From contig CAJWAY010000003.1 of assembly GCA_913020685.1 (NCBI GenBank), positions 1 through 34,219 of the forward strand: DNA of 34,219 bases, read 5' to 3'. Every line of letters begins with the position of its first letter. Positions within the stretch are counted from its first letter, which is position 1. The notes under the pieces are model-generated. The model saw only the letters and a list, made by a program, of their open reading frames with translations, made no database searches and had not been told where the DNA came from. This stretch comes from an uncultured Flavobacteriaceae bacterium. Its GTDB lineage: Bacteria; Bacteroidota; Bacteroidia; Flavobacteriales; Flavobacteriaceae. Both the position numbers and the translations under genes were made by a program. Below are positions 23,974 to 33,100 of this stretch, piece after piece.

Positions 23974-25530
23974 ATGAATACCAATGTACTCGTCATAGGA
24001 AGTGGTATTTCAGGATTGACCTACGCCATCAAAATAGCAGAGCAAAATCCAAAACTCGAAATCGTTATAATTTCAAAAAATAGCCTATTGGAAAGCAATA
24101 CAAGATATGCACAAGGTGGAATCGCAGTGGTCTCTAATTTCCAAAAAGACTCTTTTGAAAAACACGTCGAAGACACCCTAATCGCCGGAGCAGGAGAATG
24201 CGATACAGAGGTAGTAGAATTTGTTGTAAAAGAAGGACAGGAACGCCTCCAAGAATTGATCGATTGGGGTACCCACTTTGACAAACAAAAAAATGGATTA
24301 CACCTTACAAAAGAGGGAGGACATTCCGAAAAAAGGATTGTGCATCACAAAGACAAAACCGGACTTGAAATTCAGAAATCCCTGATCCGTAAAATCAAAA
24401 CTTTTTCCAATATCTCTCTTTTGGAAAATCACACCTTGGTGGATTTGATTACAGACCACCACAGTGGAAGCCACTATCAAAGATGTTACGGGGCATATGT
24501 AATTTCGAATTTGGAACAGGAAATCATCAAAATCTCAGCACAAATCACCGTATTAAGCACCGGAGGGGCCGGACAGCTTTTCTCTCATACCACCAATCCC
24601 GAAAACGCCACGGGAGATGGCTTAGGGGCTGCATATAGGGCCAAAGTTTTTATAGAAGGGTTGCCATTTGTTCAATTTCACCCCACTGCACTTTACCCCA
24701 AAATCAACGGAAATACTTTTTTGATATCAGAGGCTGTTCGGGGCGAAGGTGCCATTTTAAAAACCATATCCGGCAAAAGATTCATGACCAAATATCACCA
24801 TCGGGCAGAACTTGCTCCAAGGGACATCGTTGCCAGATCCATTGCCGAAGTGGTTAATGAAACCGGAAACGATTATGTTCTTTTGGATTGTCAAGCCATC
24901 AGCGAAAAAGAATTTGAAAATCAGTTCCCCACCATAAAAGAGAATTGTCAAAAAATGGGAATTAATCCCCCCAAAGATCCCATTCCGGTGATCCCTGCCG
25001 CCCACTATTTCTGTGGTGGTATCAGTGTAAACCACTATGGAGAAACAAAACTAAAGGGTTTGTATTCCATAGGCGAGTGCAGCCATACAGGCTTGCACGG
25101 AGCCAATCGTTTGGCTTCTAATTCATTACTAGAATCTCTGGTGTTTTCCCATCGGGCAGCACTGAACTCCCTCGATCAAATAAGGGGAGATCTTCCCTCA
25201 CAAAATTTTTACCTCCAACTTCCCAAATGGAAAGAAGAACATTACATTTCAAATGAAAAAATCAGCGCCATTGGTCAAATGAAAAAGCAATTGCAAAACT
25301 TAATGACCACGAAAGTGGGTATTTTCAAAACCTCATCGGGACTAATAGAGGCTGAAATGGAGTTAAAGGAAATTTTTATCGAAACACAAGACATTTACCA
25401 GCAAAATAAATTAACTCTGGGAGTTTGTGAGTTGAGAAATATGGTTAGTGTGGCATATTTGATGATCAAACAGTCACAAGAATACAAACAAAATAAAGGA
25501 GTTTTTTACAATCAAGACTACGTTGAATAA
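23974..25530 (+). CDS. nadB: L-aspartate oxidase
   Basis: FAD enzyme that oxidises L-aspartate to iminoaspartate for NadA. FAD motif VLVIGSGISGL at 5-15, the conserved SNTRYAQGGIAVV (41-53), HHKDKTGLEIQKSL, and the substrate/FAD region RGEGAIL and GLYSIGECSHTGLHGANRLASNSLLE near the C-terminal third. 518 residues is standard. ATG at 23974, four bases after nadA; its last eight bases overlap the nadC start, so nadABC is a coupled operon covering the complete pathway from aspartate to nicotinate mononucleotide. Confidence 0.97.
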   Translation: MNTNVLVIGSGISGLTYAIKIAEQNPKLEIVIISKNSLLESNTRYAQGGIAVVSNFQKDSFEKHVEDTLIAGAGECDTEVVEFVVKEGQERLQELIDWGTHFDKQKNGLHLTKEGGHSEKRIVHHKDKTGLEIQKSLIRKIKTFSNISLLENHTLVDLITDHHSGSHYQRCYGAYVISNLEQEIIKISAQITVLSTGGAGQLFSHTTNPENATGDGLGAAYRAKVFIEGLPFVQFHPTALYPKINGNTFLISEAVRGEGAILKTISGKRFMTKYHHRAELAPRDIVARSIAEVVNETGNDYVLLDCQAISEKEFENQFPTIKENCQKMGINPPKDPIPVIPAAHYFCGGISVNHYGETKLKGLYSIGECSHTGLHGANRLASNSLLESLVFSHRAALNSLDQIRGDLPSQNFYLQLPKWKEEHYISNEKISAIGQMKKQLQNLMTTKVGIFKTSSGLIEAEMELKEIFIETQDIYQQNKLTLGVCELRNMVSVAYLMIKQSQEYKQNKGVFYNQDYVE

Positions 25531-26383
25531 TTTTTACGATACCCATAGAGCCGCCATAAATCGCTTTATCGATCAAGCCCTTGAAGAAGATATTGAACGG
25601 ACCGACCACACGAGTAATGCCTGTTTTGACGATTATTTAAAAGGGGAAGCTATTTTGAAAGTCAAAGACAATTGTGTTATTGCCGGTATCACCTTGGCTG
25701 AAAAGATTTTCTACCGCTTCGACCCTTCATTGAAGCTAAAAATTCTGGCCAAAGAAGGCGAAAAATTAGAGGTGGGTTCAGTTGCCTTTGAGGTCAAAGG
25801 TTCTGCAAAATCACTTTTGGCCTCTGAGCGATTGGTGCTAAATTGTATGCAAAGAATGAGTGGCATTGCGACACTGTCCCAACAACTCAGCCAGGAGATA
25901 AAACATACCCAATGTAAAATTCTCGATACCCGCAAAACAACACCGGGATTCCGTTATCCTGAAAAATGGGCAGTCACAATTGGTGGGGGTTATAATCATC
26001 GGATGGGATTGTTTGATGCAATAATGATCAAGGACAACCACATCGATTTTTGTGGTGGTGTATGTCAAGCATTAGAAAAAACAAAAGCTTATTTGATAGA
26101 AAACACCCTAGATTTACCAGTAATAATAGAGGTGAGAAATGAATTTGAAATCGATCAGGTAATGAATTTCCCCTGGGTAAAAAGAATTCTTTTAGATAAT
26201 ATGAATCCCAAAAAACTTTCGGAAAATATTGAAATAATTAATGGGAAATTCGAAACTGAAGCCTCAGGAAATATTAATGCAAAAAACTTAGTCACCTATG
26301 CAGAAACAGGAGTTGATTATATTTCAATGGGATCACTTACCAATACAGCAGTTCCTATTGATTTGAGTTTAAAAGCAGTTTAA
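25523..26383 (+). CDS. nadC: Nicotinate-nucleotide pyrophosphorylase (carboxylating)
   Basis: Quinolinate phosphoribosyltransferase: converts quinolinate and PRPP to nicotinate mononucleotide with CO2 release. LDTRKTTPGFR at 134-144, GGGYNHRMGLFDAIMIKDNHI at about 154-174 and GVDYISMGSLTN near the C-terminus are diagnostic. 286 residues. The start is TTG at 25523, eight bases inside the end of nadB; no ATG or GTG occurs before the conserved fold. Together with nadA and nadB it gives the full de novo route in one block. Confidence 0.95.
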   Translation: MNNFYDTHRAAINRFIDQALEEDIERTDHTSNACFDDYLKGEAILKVKDNCVIAGITLAEKIFYRFDPSLKLKILAKEGEKLEVGSVAFEVKGSAKSLLASERLVLNCMQRMSGIATLSQQLSQEIKHTQCKILDTRKTTPGFRYPEKWAVTIGGGYNHRMGLFDAIMIKDNHIDFCGGVCQALEKTKAYLIENTLDLPVIIEVRNEFEIDQVMNFPWVKRILLDNMNPKKLSENIEIINGKFETEASGNINAKNLVTYAETGVDYISMGSLTNTAVPIDLSLKAV

Positions 26384-26393
26384 AGATTCACTC

Positions 26394-26410
26394 TATATTT
26401 GCTATATTTG
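26394..26410 (+). promoter_or_regulatory. Tandem -7 boxes upstream of pyrH-frr
   Basis: TATATTTG occurs twice, at 26394-26401 and 26403-26410, each a perfect TAnnTTTG match. The second lies 14 bases before the pyrH ATG. This fits a promoter with two alternative starts. A -33 TTG at the right place is not apparent, and the 41-base gap after nadC is otherwise featureless. Confidence 0.5.
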
Positions 26411-26424
26411 TGTAATTCCAAGCT

Positions 26425-27132
26425 ATGAAATACAAAAGAATCCTTCTTAAATTAAGCGGTGAAGCTCTTATGGGCGATCAAAACCACGGTATTGATCCTA
26501 CTAGGCTTAATGATTACGCAACCGAAATCAAGAAATTACAAGAAACAGGTACAGAAATAGCAATCGTAATCGGTGGAGGAAATATTTTTAGGGGAGTATC
26601 TGGAGCCAGTAAAGGAATGGATCGTGTTCAGGCTGATTACATGGGAATGCTGGCAACAGTAATCAACGGTTTAGCATTGCAAAGTGCACTTGAGAACAAT
26701 TCTGTCCCAACCCGATTACAGACAGCCATCAAAATTGAAGCTATTGCAGAACCTTTTATCAAAAGAAGAGCTACGAGACACCTCGAAAAAGGACGAGTAG
26801 TTATTTTTGGTTCCGGGACAGGAAATCCTTATTTCACTACAGATTCCGCAGCAGTATTGCGTGCGATTGAAATTCATGCGGATGTAATATTGAAAGGGAC
26901 CAGGGTAGATGGTATTTACAACAAAGATCCAGAAAAAAATAAATCGGCTGTAAAATTTGACAATCTTTCATTCGATGACGTACTTAAAAAAGGGCTCAAA
27001 ATAATGGATACCACCGCTTTTACATTAAGTCAGGAAAATAAACTGCCAATAATTGTTTTTGACATGAATACTAAAGGAAACCTCAGCAGGATAGTCCAAG
27101 GCGAAAAAATTGGAACAAGAGTTGATTTTTAA
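26425..27132 (+). CDS. pyrH: UMP kinase
   Basis: Hexameric bacterial uridylate kinase of the amino-acid kinase family, making UDP from UMP. KLSGEALMG at 9-17 and GGGNIFRG at 50-57 are the phosphate-binding loops. Further signatures are DYMGMLATVINGLALQ, RRATRHLEKGRVVIFGSGTGNPYFTTDSAA and KGTRVDGIYNKDPE. 235 residues, as expected. ATG at 26425. Twelve bases before frr, the near-universal pyrH-frr pair. Confidence 0.98.
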   Translation: MKYKRILLKLSGEALMGDQNHGIDPTRLNDYATEIKKLQETGTEIAIVIGGGNIFRGVSGASKGMDRVQADYMGMLATVINGLALQSALENNSVPTRLQTAIKIEAIAEPFIKRRATRHLEKGRVVIFGSGTGNPYFTTDSAAVLRAIEIHADVILKGTRVDGIYNKDPEKNKSAVKFDNLSFDDVLKKGLKIMDTTAFTLSQENKLPIIVFDMNTKGNLSRIVQGEKIGTRVDF

Positions 27133-27144
27133 AATTTCACCAAA

Positions 27145-27699
27145 ATGAATGAAGAAATCGTAATCATTACCCATACAGCAAAAGAAAGTATGGATTTGTC
27201 TGTAAAACATTTGGAAAAAGAACTTCTAAATATCAGAGCAGGAAAGGCAAACCCTGTAATGTTAAACGCTGTAATGGTAGAATATTATGGAACCCCTACC
27301 CCATTAAATCAAGTGGCCAATGTAAATACACCTGACGGAAGAACCCTAAGCATACAACCATGGGAAAAGGCTTTATTACCCGAAATTGAAAAGGGGATCT
27401 TACAAGCCGACTTAGGCTTTAATCCAATGAACAATGGAGAATCGCTAATTATCAATATACCCCCACTTACAGAGGAGCGCAGAAAAGAATTGGTAAAATT
27501 GGTAAAAGCAGAGGTCGAAAACACTAAGATAGCCGTCAGAAATGCCCGAAAAGATGCCAATAACGAGATCAAAAAAACCGATAGTTCAGAAGACCTCCAA
27601 AAAAATGCTGAAATAGACATTCAAGAATTAACCAATCAATACATTAATAAAGTAGACAAAATTCTTAACGTCAAGGAAAATGAAATTTTAACTTTATAG
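27145..27699 (+). CDS. frr: Ribosome recycling factor
   Basis: Splits post-termination ribosomes together with EF-G. 184 residues with the hallmark pieces HLEKELLNIRAGKANPVML (about 23-41), VNTPDGRTLSIQPWEK, MNNGESLIINIPPLTEERRKELVK and the long C-terminal coiled-coil ending in NKVDKILNVKENEIL. ATG at 27145. Follows pyrH in the same operon; the RND exporter gene begins 30 bases later. Confidence 0.98.
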   Translation: MNEEIVIITHTAKESMDLSVKHLEKELLNIRAGKANPVMLNAVMVEYYGTPTPLNQVANVNTPDGRTLSIQPWEKALLPEIEKGILQADLGFNPMNNGESLIINIPPLTEERRKELVKLVKAEVENTKIAVRNARKDANNEIKKTDSSEDLQKNAEIDIQELTNQYINKVDKILNVKENEILTL

Positions 27700-27729
27700 A
27701 ATGCCCAACTATGCTGTTGTCTTAAGATA

Positions 27730-30066
27730 ATGAGGCGTAAAAATAATTTTTGGGGTTTTGTTGCGAACTTTATTCTAAGAAATCGCCTTCATATCATTGG
27801 GTTGATCTTATTAATCACTATTTTTTTAAGTCTACAATGGAAATACATCCGGTTTACTTATACAGAGGCAAATCTTTTGCCCAGTAAACATCCAGAAAAT
27901 ATCGATTATGATGCATTTGTAAAAATATTTGGTGAAGAAGGAAATTTATTGGTTATCGCCCTCAAAGAAGAAGAATTTTTTGAACCCAGAATTTTTGAGA
28001 AATGGATCTCCCTAAACGAAAAAATAGAATCCTTTCCAGAGGTACATTTTACTCTATCCACCAACAATGTTAAAGAATTAGTCAAGGACGAAAACATAAA
28101 ATCATTTGTGCTCAAACCAGTTTTTGATGTATCAGATTATGAGCTTATTGACATTAAAAAATTCAAACAAAAACTCCTTTTGGAACTCCCGTTTTACAAA
28201 AACATACTCTATAATAATAGTGGTAAGACAATTCGATCTACCATATATATGGATAAAAAAATCGTAAATACAATTCAGCGTAAAGAGTTTGTGTTTAAAA
28301 CCTTTCTCCCCCTAATTACCACTTTTGAAAAGGAAACAGGTCTAGATGTCAAAATCTCTGGCATGCCCTTCATCAGAACTTTGAACGCCCAAAATATCGT
28401 AGATGAAATCGGCATTTTTGTCATCTCAGCCATGATTTTAACCAGTCTGATTTTTTTTCTTTTCTTCAGATCTTTCAGAGCTACATTTATCTCCATGTTT
28501 GTTGTATTAATCGGGGTTATGTGGGCCTTTGGAATTTTGGGTTTGCTTAGTTATGAAATTACCATTCTGACTGCACTTATCCCTCCTTTGATTATTGTAA
28601 TTGGTGTCCCCAATTGTATTTTTTTAATCAACAAATACCAACAAGAAATTGCAAAACATGGAAACATGTTTAAATCCCTACAGAGGGTAATTATGAAAAT
28701 TGGTAATGCCACACTAATGACCAACCTAACTACAGCATCAGGTTTCGCTACTTTTATTCTGACCGACAGTAAAGTATTAAAAGAATTTGGGATTGTTGCA
28801 TCTATCAATATCATTATAATTTTTTTACTCTCTCTGTTAATCATACCCATTGCATACAGTTTTATGTCTCTGCCTAGTAAAAAACATCTAAAACACCTTA
28901 ATAATTTATACCTTAAAAAGTTTATTAACTGGCTTGAAAATAGTGTAATGTATAAAAGAATCAATGTTTATATCATCTCAATAGTCAGTTTGGCAATAGG
29001 TATCATTGGGATTTACCAAATAAATATTTCGGCAAGTATTATTGAAGACATGCCGAAAAAATCTCAGTTTTTTAAGGATATTCTTTTCTTTGATGATGAA
29101 TTTAATGGTATCGTTCCAATAGAAATAATTGTTGATTCCCAAAGGAAAGGTGGGGCAACTAGACTATCTACCCTGAAAAGGATTGACAAGCTTGAACAAT
29201 ACATCGAAGATATTCCTGAACTTTCTGCTCCTATATCAACGGTCAGAGGTTTCAAGTTCTTCAAACAAGCCTACTACAATGGTAACCCGAAATATTATAA
29301 GCTTCCAACATCTCAAGAAAATTCTTTTATAACTCGTTATCTCAAAAATCTCAATAACTCAAATGGTTTGATGGGAAATTATGTTGACAGCAATTCTCAA
29401 TTCAACAGAATAACTACTTTTATGAAAGATATTCCCTCAGATCGCATCGAGGAAATTGAGGAGGATTTGATAAAAAAAATCGACAAAATATTTCCTCCTG
29501 ATCTCTACAAAGTCAAGTTAACCGGAAAAACTTTGTTGTACCTAAAAGGGACTTATTACCTGATTCGAAATTTAATTTTCTCCTTATCATTGGCTATCTT
29601 ATTGATTGCACTTTTTATGGCCTATATGTTCAAGTCCCCTAAAATGATAGTTATTTCATTGATTCCTAATTTATTACCACTAATTATTACAGCTGGTGTA
29701 ATGGGTTTTTCAGGTATTCCTCTAAAACCGTCAACTATTTTAGTCTTTAGTATTGCATTTGGAATTTCGGTAGATGATACTATACATTTCCTGGCTAAGT
29801 ATAGACAAGAATTAATCGCCAATAATAGGAAAGTCAAAGCTGCGGTTTATATTTCATTGAGAGAGACAGCAGTAAGCATGTTTTATACTTCAATTGTATT
29901 GTTCTTTGGATTTGCTGTATTTATGAGTTCAAATTTTGGAGGTACTGTAGCACTAGGTGGACTGGTTTCTGTCACCCTTCTTTTTGCCATGCTAGCTAAT
30001 TTGATCCTTCTTCCTTCCCTACTGCTTTCAATAGATGATCCTAATAAAAATGAAAATGTATTATAA
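27730..30066 (+). CDS. RND-superfamily exporter, MMPL/HAE3 type
   Basis: 778-residue inner-membrane protein with the duplicated RND layout: one helix (about 19-36), a large periplasmic domain (about 40-220), a bundle of helices (about 228-385), a further helix near 415-433, a second periplasmic domain and a second bundle (about 615-770). HAE3/MMPL proteins move lipids or hydrophobic molecules using proton flow. The proton-relay Asp pair is found only in the second half (GISVDDTIHFL, D682 and D683); the equivalent first-half site reads GVPNCIFLINKY from G292. No membrane-fusion or TolC-type gene accompanies it. Substrate unknown. It sits between frr and asnS, a position I believe is conserved in flavobacteria. 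Confidence 0.88.
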   Translation: MRRKNNFWGFVANFILRNRLHIIGLILLITIFLSLQWKYIRFTYTEANLLPSKHPENIDYDAFVKIFGEEGNLLVIALKEEEFFEPRIFEKWISLNEKIESFPEVHFTLSTNNVKELVKDENIKSFVLKPVFDVSDYELIDIKKFKQKLLLELPFYKNILYNNSGKTIRSTIYMDKKIVNTIQRKEFVFKTFLPLITTFEKETGLDVKISGMPFIRTLNAQNIVDEIGIFVISAMILTSLIFFLFFRSFRATFISMFVVLIGVMWAFGILGLLSYEITILTALIPPLIIVIGVPNCIFLINKYQQEIAKHGNMFKSLQRVIMKIGNATLMTNLTTASGFATFILTDSKVLKEFGIVASINIIIIFLLSLLIIPIAYSFMSLPSKKHLKHLNNLYLKKFINWLENSVMYKRINVYIISIVSLAIGIIGIYQINISASIIEDMPKKSQFFKDILFFDDEFNGIVPIEIIVDSQRKGGATRLSTLKRIDKLEQYIEDIPELSAPISTVRGFKFFKQAYYNGNPKYYKLPTSQENSFITRYLKNLNNSNGLMGNYVDSNSQFNRITTFMKDIPSDRIEEIEEDLIKKIDKIFPPDLYKVKLTGKTLLYLKGTYYLIRNLIFSLSLAILLIALFMAYMFKSPKMIVISLIPNLLPLIITAGVMGFSGIPLKPSTILVFSIAFGISVDDTIHFLAKYRQELIANNRKVKAAVYISLRETAVSMFYTSIVLFFGFAVFMSSNFGGTVALGGLVSVTLLFAMLANLILLPSLLLSIDDPNKNENVL

Positions 30067-30160
30067 GTATTAAAAATCAAAATTATTTCTCTTAGCAGTC
30101 AAAGAAACCCAAAATCTTTTATGTAAATAAACCTATCTTTACGCTGAAAATATTTTCACG

Positions 30161-31594
30161 ATGAAATACCCTCGACTAGCGGAATTATTGAATCAACCCG
30201 AAAAACACAATACCGTAGTGGTCAGGGGTTGGGTAAGAACATTTCGTGCCAACCGATTTATTGCACTCAATGATGGTTCCACGATTGAAAACCTTCAATG
30301 TGTTGTAGATTTTGAAAATACTGATGAAAACCTGCTCAAAAAAATCAATACAGGTGCTGCGATTGAGATTTCGGGAAAACTGGTTAAAAGCATGGGTAAG
30401 GGACAATCACTAGAAGTATTAGTCGATTCGATTATGATTCTAGGTGAAGCCGATCCAGATATGTATCCAATTCAACCAAAAAAACATAGTTTTGAATTCC
30501 TGAGAGAAAAAGCACACCTTAGGGTAAGAACATCAACTATTAGCGCTGTAATGCGGATTCGATCTGCACTTTCTTTTGCCATACATCAATTTTTTCAAGG
30601 TAAGGGTTTTTATTATATCCATACTCCAATCATCACTGGTAGCGATGCCGAGGGAGCTGGAGAAATGTTCCGAGTATCGGTTCTAGACCCTATAAAACCT
30701 CCGAAAAATTCCGATGGTAGGGTAGATTTCAAACAAGACTTTTTTGGAAAAGAAACAAACCTTACCGTCTCTGGACAACTCGAAGCCGAAACTTATGCTC
30801 AAGGATTGGGGAATGTCTACACTTTTGGGCCAACATTTAGAGCAGAAAATTCAAACACCTCCCGACACTTGGCTGAGTTTTGGATGATTGAGCCAGAAAT
30901 GGCTTTCTACGAGTTGGACGACAATATGGACTTGGCTGAAGAATTTATCAAGTTTACACTCGATTATATTTTGAAAAATTGTGATAAAGATTTAACTTTT
31001 CTCAACCACCGTTTTGCTGATGAAGAAAAATCAAAGCCACAAAATCAAAGGAGTTCAATGGGATTAGTTGAAAAAATAAAGTTTGTCGTCGAAAATAAAT
31101 TTAAGAGGGTTTCCTATACTGATGCTTTTAATATCCTAAAAAAATCCAAACCCAACAAGAAGAAAAAATTCGACCATTTGATCGAAGAATGGGGAACGGA
31201 TTTACAAAGTGAACACGAACGTTATTTGGTTGAAAAACACTTCAACGCACCTGTAATTCTGTTCGATTATCCCGCGAAAATTAAAGCCTTTTACATGCGG
31301 ATGAATGAAGATCAAAAAACTGTTAGAGCAATGGATATTCTCTTTCCTGGCATTGGTGAAATTGTAGGAGGGTCGCAAAGAGAAGAGCGACTTGATGTTT
31401 TGGAAAAGAGAATTGAAGAGCTAGGAATTGACACTGAAGAGCTATGGTGGTATCTTGATCTGAGACGCTATGGAAGTGCACCTCATAGTGGATTTGGACT
31501 TGGATTTGAACGTTTGGTACTTTTTGCTACCGGTATGTCCAACATCAGAGATGTCATTCCATTTCCACGAACACCGCAAAACGCTACGTTCTAA
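30161..31594 (+). CDS. asnS: Asparaginyl-tRNA synthetase
   Basis: Class IIb synthetase charging tRNA-Asn. The N-terminal OB-fold (about 15-95) binds the anticodon. Catalytic motif 2 is TFRAENSNTSRHLAEF (225-240) and motif 3 is GFGLGFERLVLFATG near the C-terminus. The AEFWMIEPEMAF stretch, with no Asp-specific residues, marks the Asn enzyme. 477 residues is normal. ATG at 30161. The 94-base gap before it has TATCTTTA at 30134-30141, one mismatch from a -7 box. Confidence 0.97.
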   Translation: MKYPRLAELLNQPEKHNTVVVRGWVRTFRANRFIALNDGSTIENLQCVVDFENTDENLLKKINTGAAIEISGKLVKSMGKGQSLEVLVDSIMILGEADPDMYPIQPKKHSFEFLREKAHLRVRTSTISAVMRIRSALSFAIHQFFQGKGFYYIHTPIITGSDAEGAGEMFRVSVLDPIKPPKNSDGRVDFKQDFFGKETNLTVSGQLEAETYAQGLGNVYTFGPTFRAENSNTSRHLAEFWMIEPEMAFYELDDNMDLAEEFIKFTLDYILKNCDKDLTFLNHRFADEEKSKPQNQRSSMGLVEKIKFVVENKFKRVSYTDAFNILKKSKPNKKKKFDHLIEEWGTDLQSEHERYLVEKHFNAPVILFDYPAKIKAFYMRMNEDQKTVRAMDILFPGIGEIVGGSQREERLDVLEKRIEELGIDTEELWWYLDLRRYGSAPHSGFGLGFERLVLFATGMSNIRDVIPFPRTPQNATF

Positions 31595-31623
31595 TTTTTT
31601 CAGCTCTCTTGACTTTTTTTATC

Positions 31624-31645
31624 TTTATGAAAGCTTTTTCATAAA
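31624..31645 (+). promoter_or_regulatory. Hairpin abutting the rpoN start codon
   Basis: TTTATGAAA (31624-31632), loop GCTT, TTTCATAAA (31637-31645): a perfect 9-base-pair stem that ends directly at the rpoN ATG (31646). In mRNA it would cover the ribosome entry site; as DNA it is a symmetrical site near a TATCTTTA box (31619-31626), which overlaps its left arm. The structure is certain, its function is inferred, and the stem is AT-rich and weak. Confidence 0.45.
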
Positions 31646-33100
31646 ATGTTAAAACAACAGCTCCAAACCAAGCTCTCTCAAAAACTATCTCCTCAACAAA
31701 TTCAGTTGATGAAGCTGATTCAATTGTCTACTTTAGACCTAGAACAACGCATTCAGTCTGAAATTGGTGAAAATCCAGCACTTGAAAAAGGGAAAGAGTT
31801 AAATGATAGTGAAATAGAAATCAACGATCCCTATGATGATTATCAGAATGATCAAAAAATAGATACAGAAGATATCGATATTGACACCTATTTGAGTGAC
31901 GATGAGGTACCTAACTATAGAATACAATCCAACAATCAATCGGGTGATGATGAAAATAGAGACATTCCTTTTTCAGGGGGGACTAGTTTTCACGAATACC
32001 TAGAAAGTCAATTACAAAATTTAATTCTCTCTGCAAAAGAACGTCCCATTGCCGAGTTTCTGATTGGCAGTATCGATAATAGCGGCTACCTAAGAAGATC
32101 TGAAGAGGATATATTAGACGATTTGGCTTTTACCCAAAATATAATTGTGCATAGGGAAGACCTCAAACAAATCCTCAGAAAAATTCAATCAATGGATCCT
32201 CCAGGAGTTGGTGCAAGGTCCCTTCAAGAATGCCTATCTCTGCAATTGGCACGAAAAGAAAAAATTCGCCCAGAGGTAGATCTCGCTCGTCAAATCATAG
32301 ATACTGCCTTCGATGAATTTTCAAGGAAACACTATCACAAACTGCAAGATCGATTCAACTTAACTGAAGCTGAATTAAGAAATGTTTTTAATGAGATTGC
32401 CAAGTTAAATCCGAAACCAGGGGGTGCTCTCTCACACAGTGCACATAACAATCACATAGTACCAGATTTCATTTTAACTATTGAAAATGGAACTCTAAAA
32501 GTAACATTGAACCGAAGGAATGCCCCTGAATTAAGAATTTCTAGAAATTATAAGGAAATGCTTTCTGGATATGCTCATGCTCCAAGTAAAAATAAATCAC
32601 AACAAGAAGCAGTACTTTTTATCAAACAAAAACTAGATGCAGCCAAGTGGTTTATCGATGCCATAGAACAGAGGCACCAAACGCTTTTTCTCACCATAAA
32701 TGCTATCGTAGACTACCAAAGTCATTATTTTTTGACAGGAGACGAACAAAAGTTAAAACCTATGATCTTAAAAGATATTGCCGACAAAATAGATTTGGAT
32801 ATTTCAACAATATCGAGAGTAGCCAATAGTAAATACATAGATACACCCTATGGTATAAAGCTGTTAAAAAGTCTTTTTTCTGAAGGAATGAAAAACATAG
32901 ATGGAGAAGATGTATCAACAATTGAAATCAAAAAAATTCTAGAAAATCTAATATCTAATGAAAATAAAAAAAATCCCTTAGCTGATCAAGCACTGTCTGC
33001 ATTACTCAAGGATAAGGGTTACAAAGTAGCAAGGAGAACTGTTGCCAAGTACAGGGAACAAATGGATATCCCAGTAGCTAGACTCAGAAAATCAATCTAA
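31646..33100 (+). CDS. rpoN: RNA polymerase sigma-54 factor
   Basis: Sigma-54, which directs RNA polymerase to -24/-12 promoters that need an ATP-driven activator. Region I is Gln/Leu-rich (QKLSPQQIQLMKLIQLST, residues 11-28), region II is acidic (about 55-110), the core-binding part spans about 110-300, and the DNA-binding part ends with the RpoN box ARRTVAKYRE at 462-471. 484 residues. ATG at 31646, preceded by a 9-bp hairpin. It follows asnS by 51 bases and abuts the convergent PorT-like gene with no base between stops. No activator gene is next to it. Confidence 0.96.
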   Translation: MLKQQLQTKLSQKLSPQQIQLMKLIQLSTLDLEQRIQSEIGENPALEKGKELNDSEIEINDPYDDYQNDQKIDTEDIDIDTYLSDDEVPNYRIQSNNQSGDDENRDIPFSGGTSFHEYLESQLQNLILSAKERPIAEFLIGSIDNSGYLRRSEEDILDDLAFTQNIIVHREDLKQILRKIQSMDPPGVGARSLQECLSLQLARKEKIRPEVDLARQIIDTAFDEFSRKHYHKLQDRFNLTEAELRNVFNEIAKLNPKPGGALSHSAHNNHIVPDFILTIENGTLKVTLNRRNAPELRISRNYKEMLSGYAHAPSKNKSQQEAVLFIKQKLDAAKWFIDAIEQRHQTLFLTINAIVDYQSHYFLTGDEQKLKPMILKDIADKIDLDISTISRVANSKYIDTPYGIKLLKSLFSEGMKNIDGEDVSTIEIKKILENLISNENKKNPLADQALSALLKDKGYKVARRTVAKYREQMDIPVARLRKSI

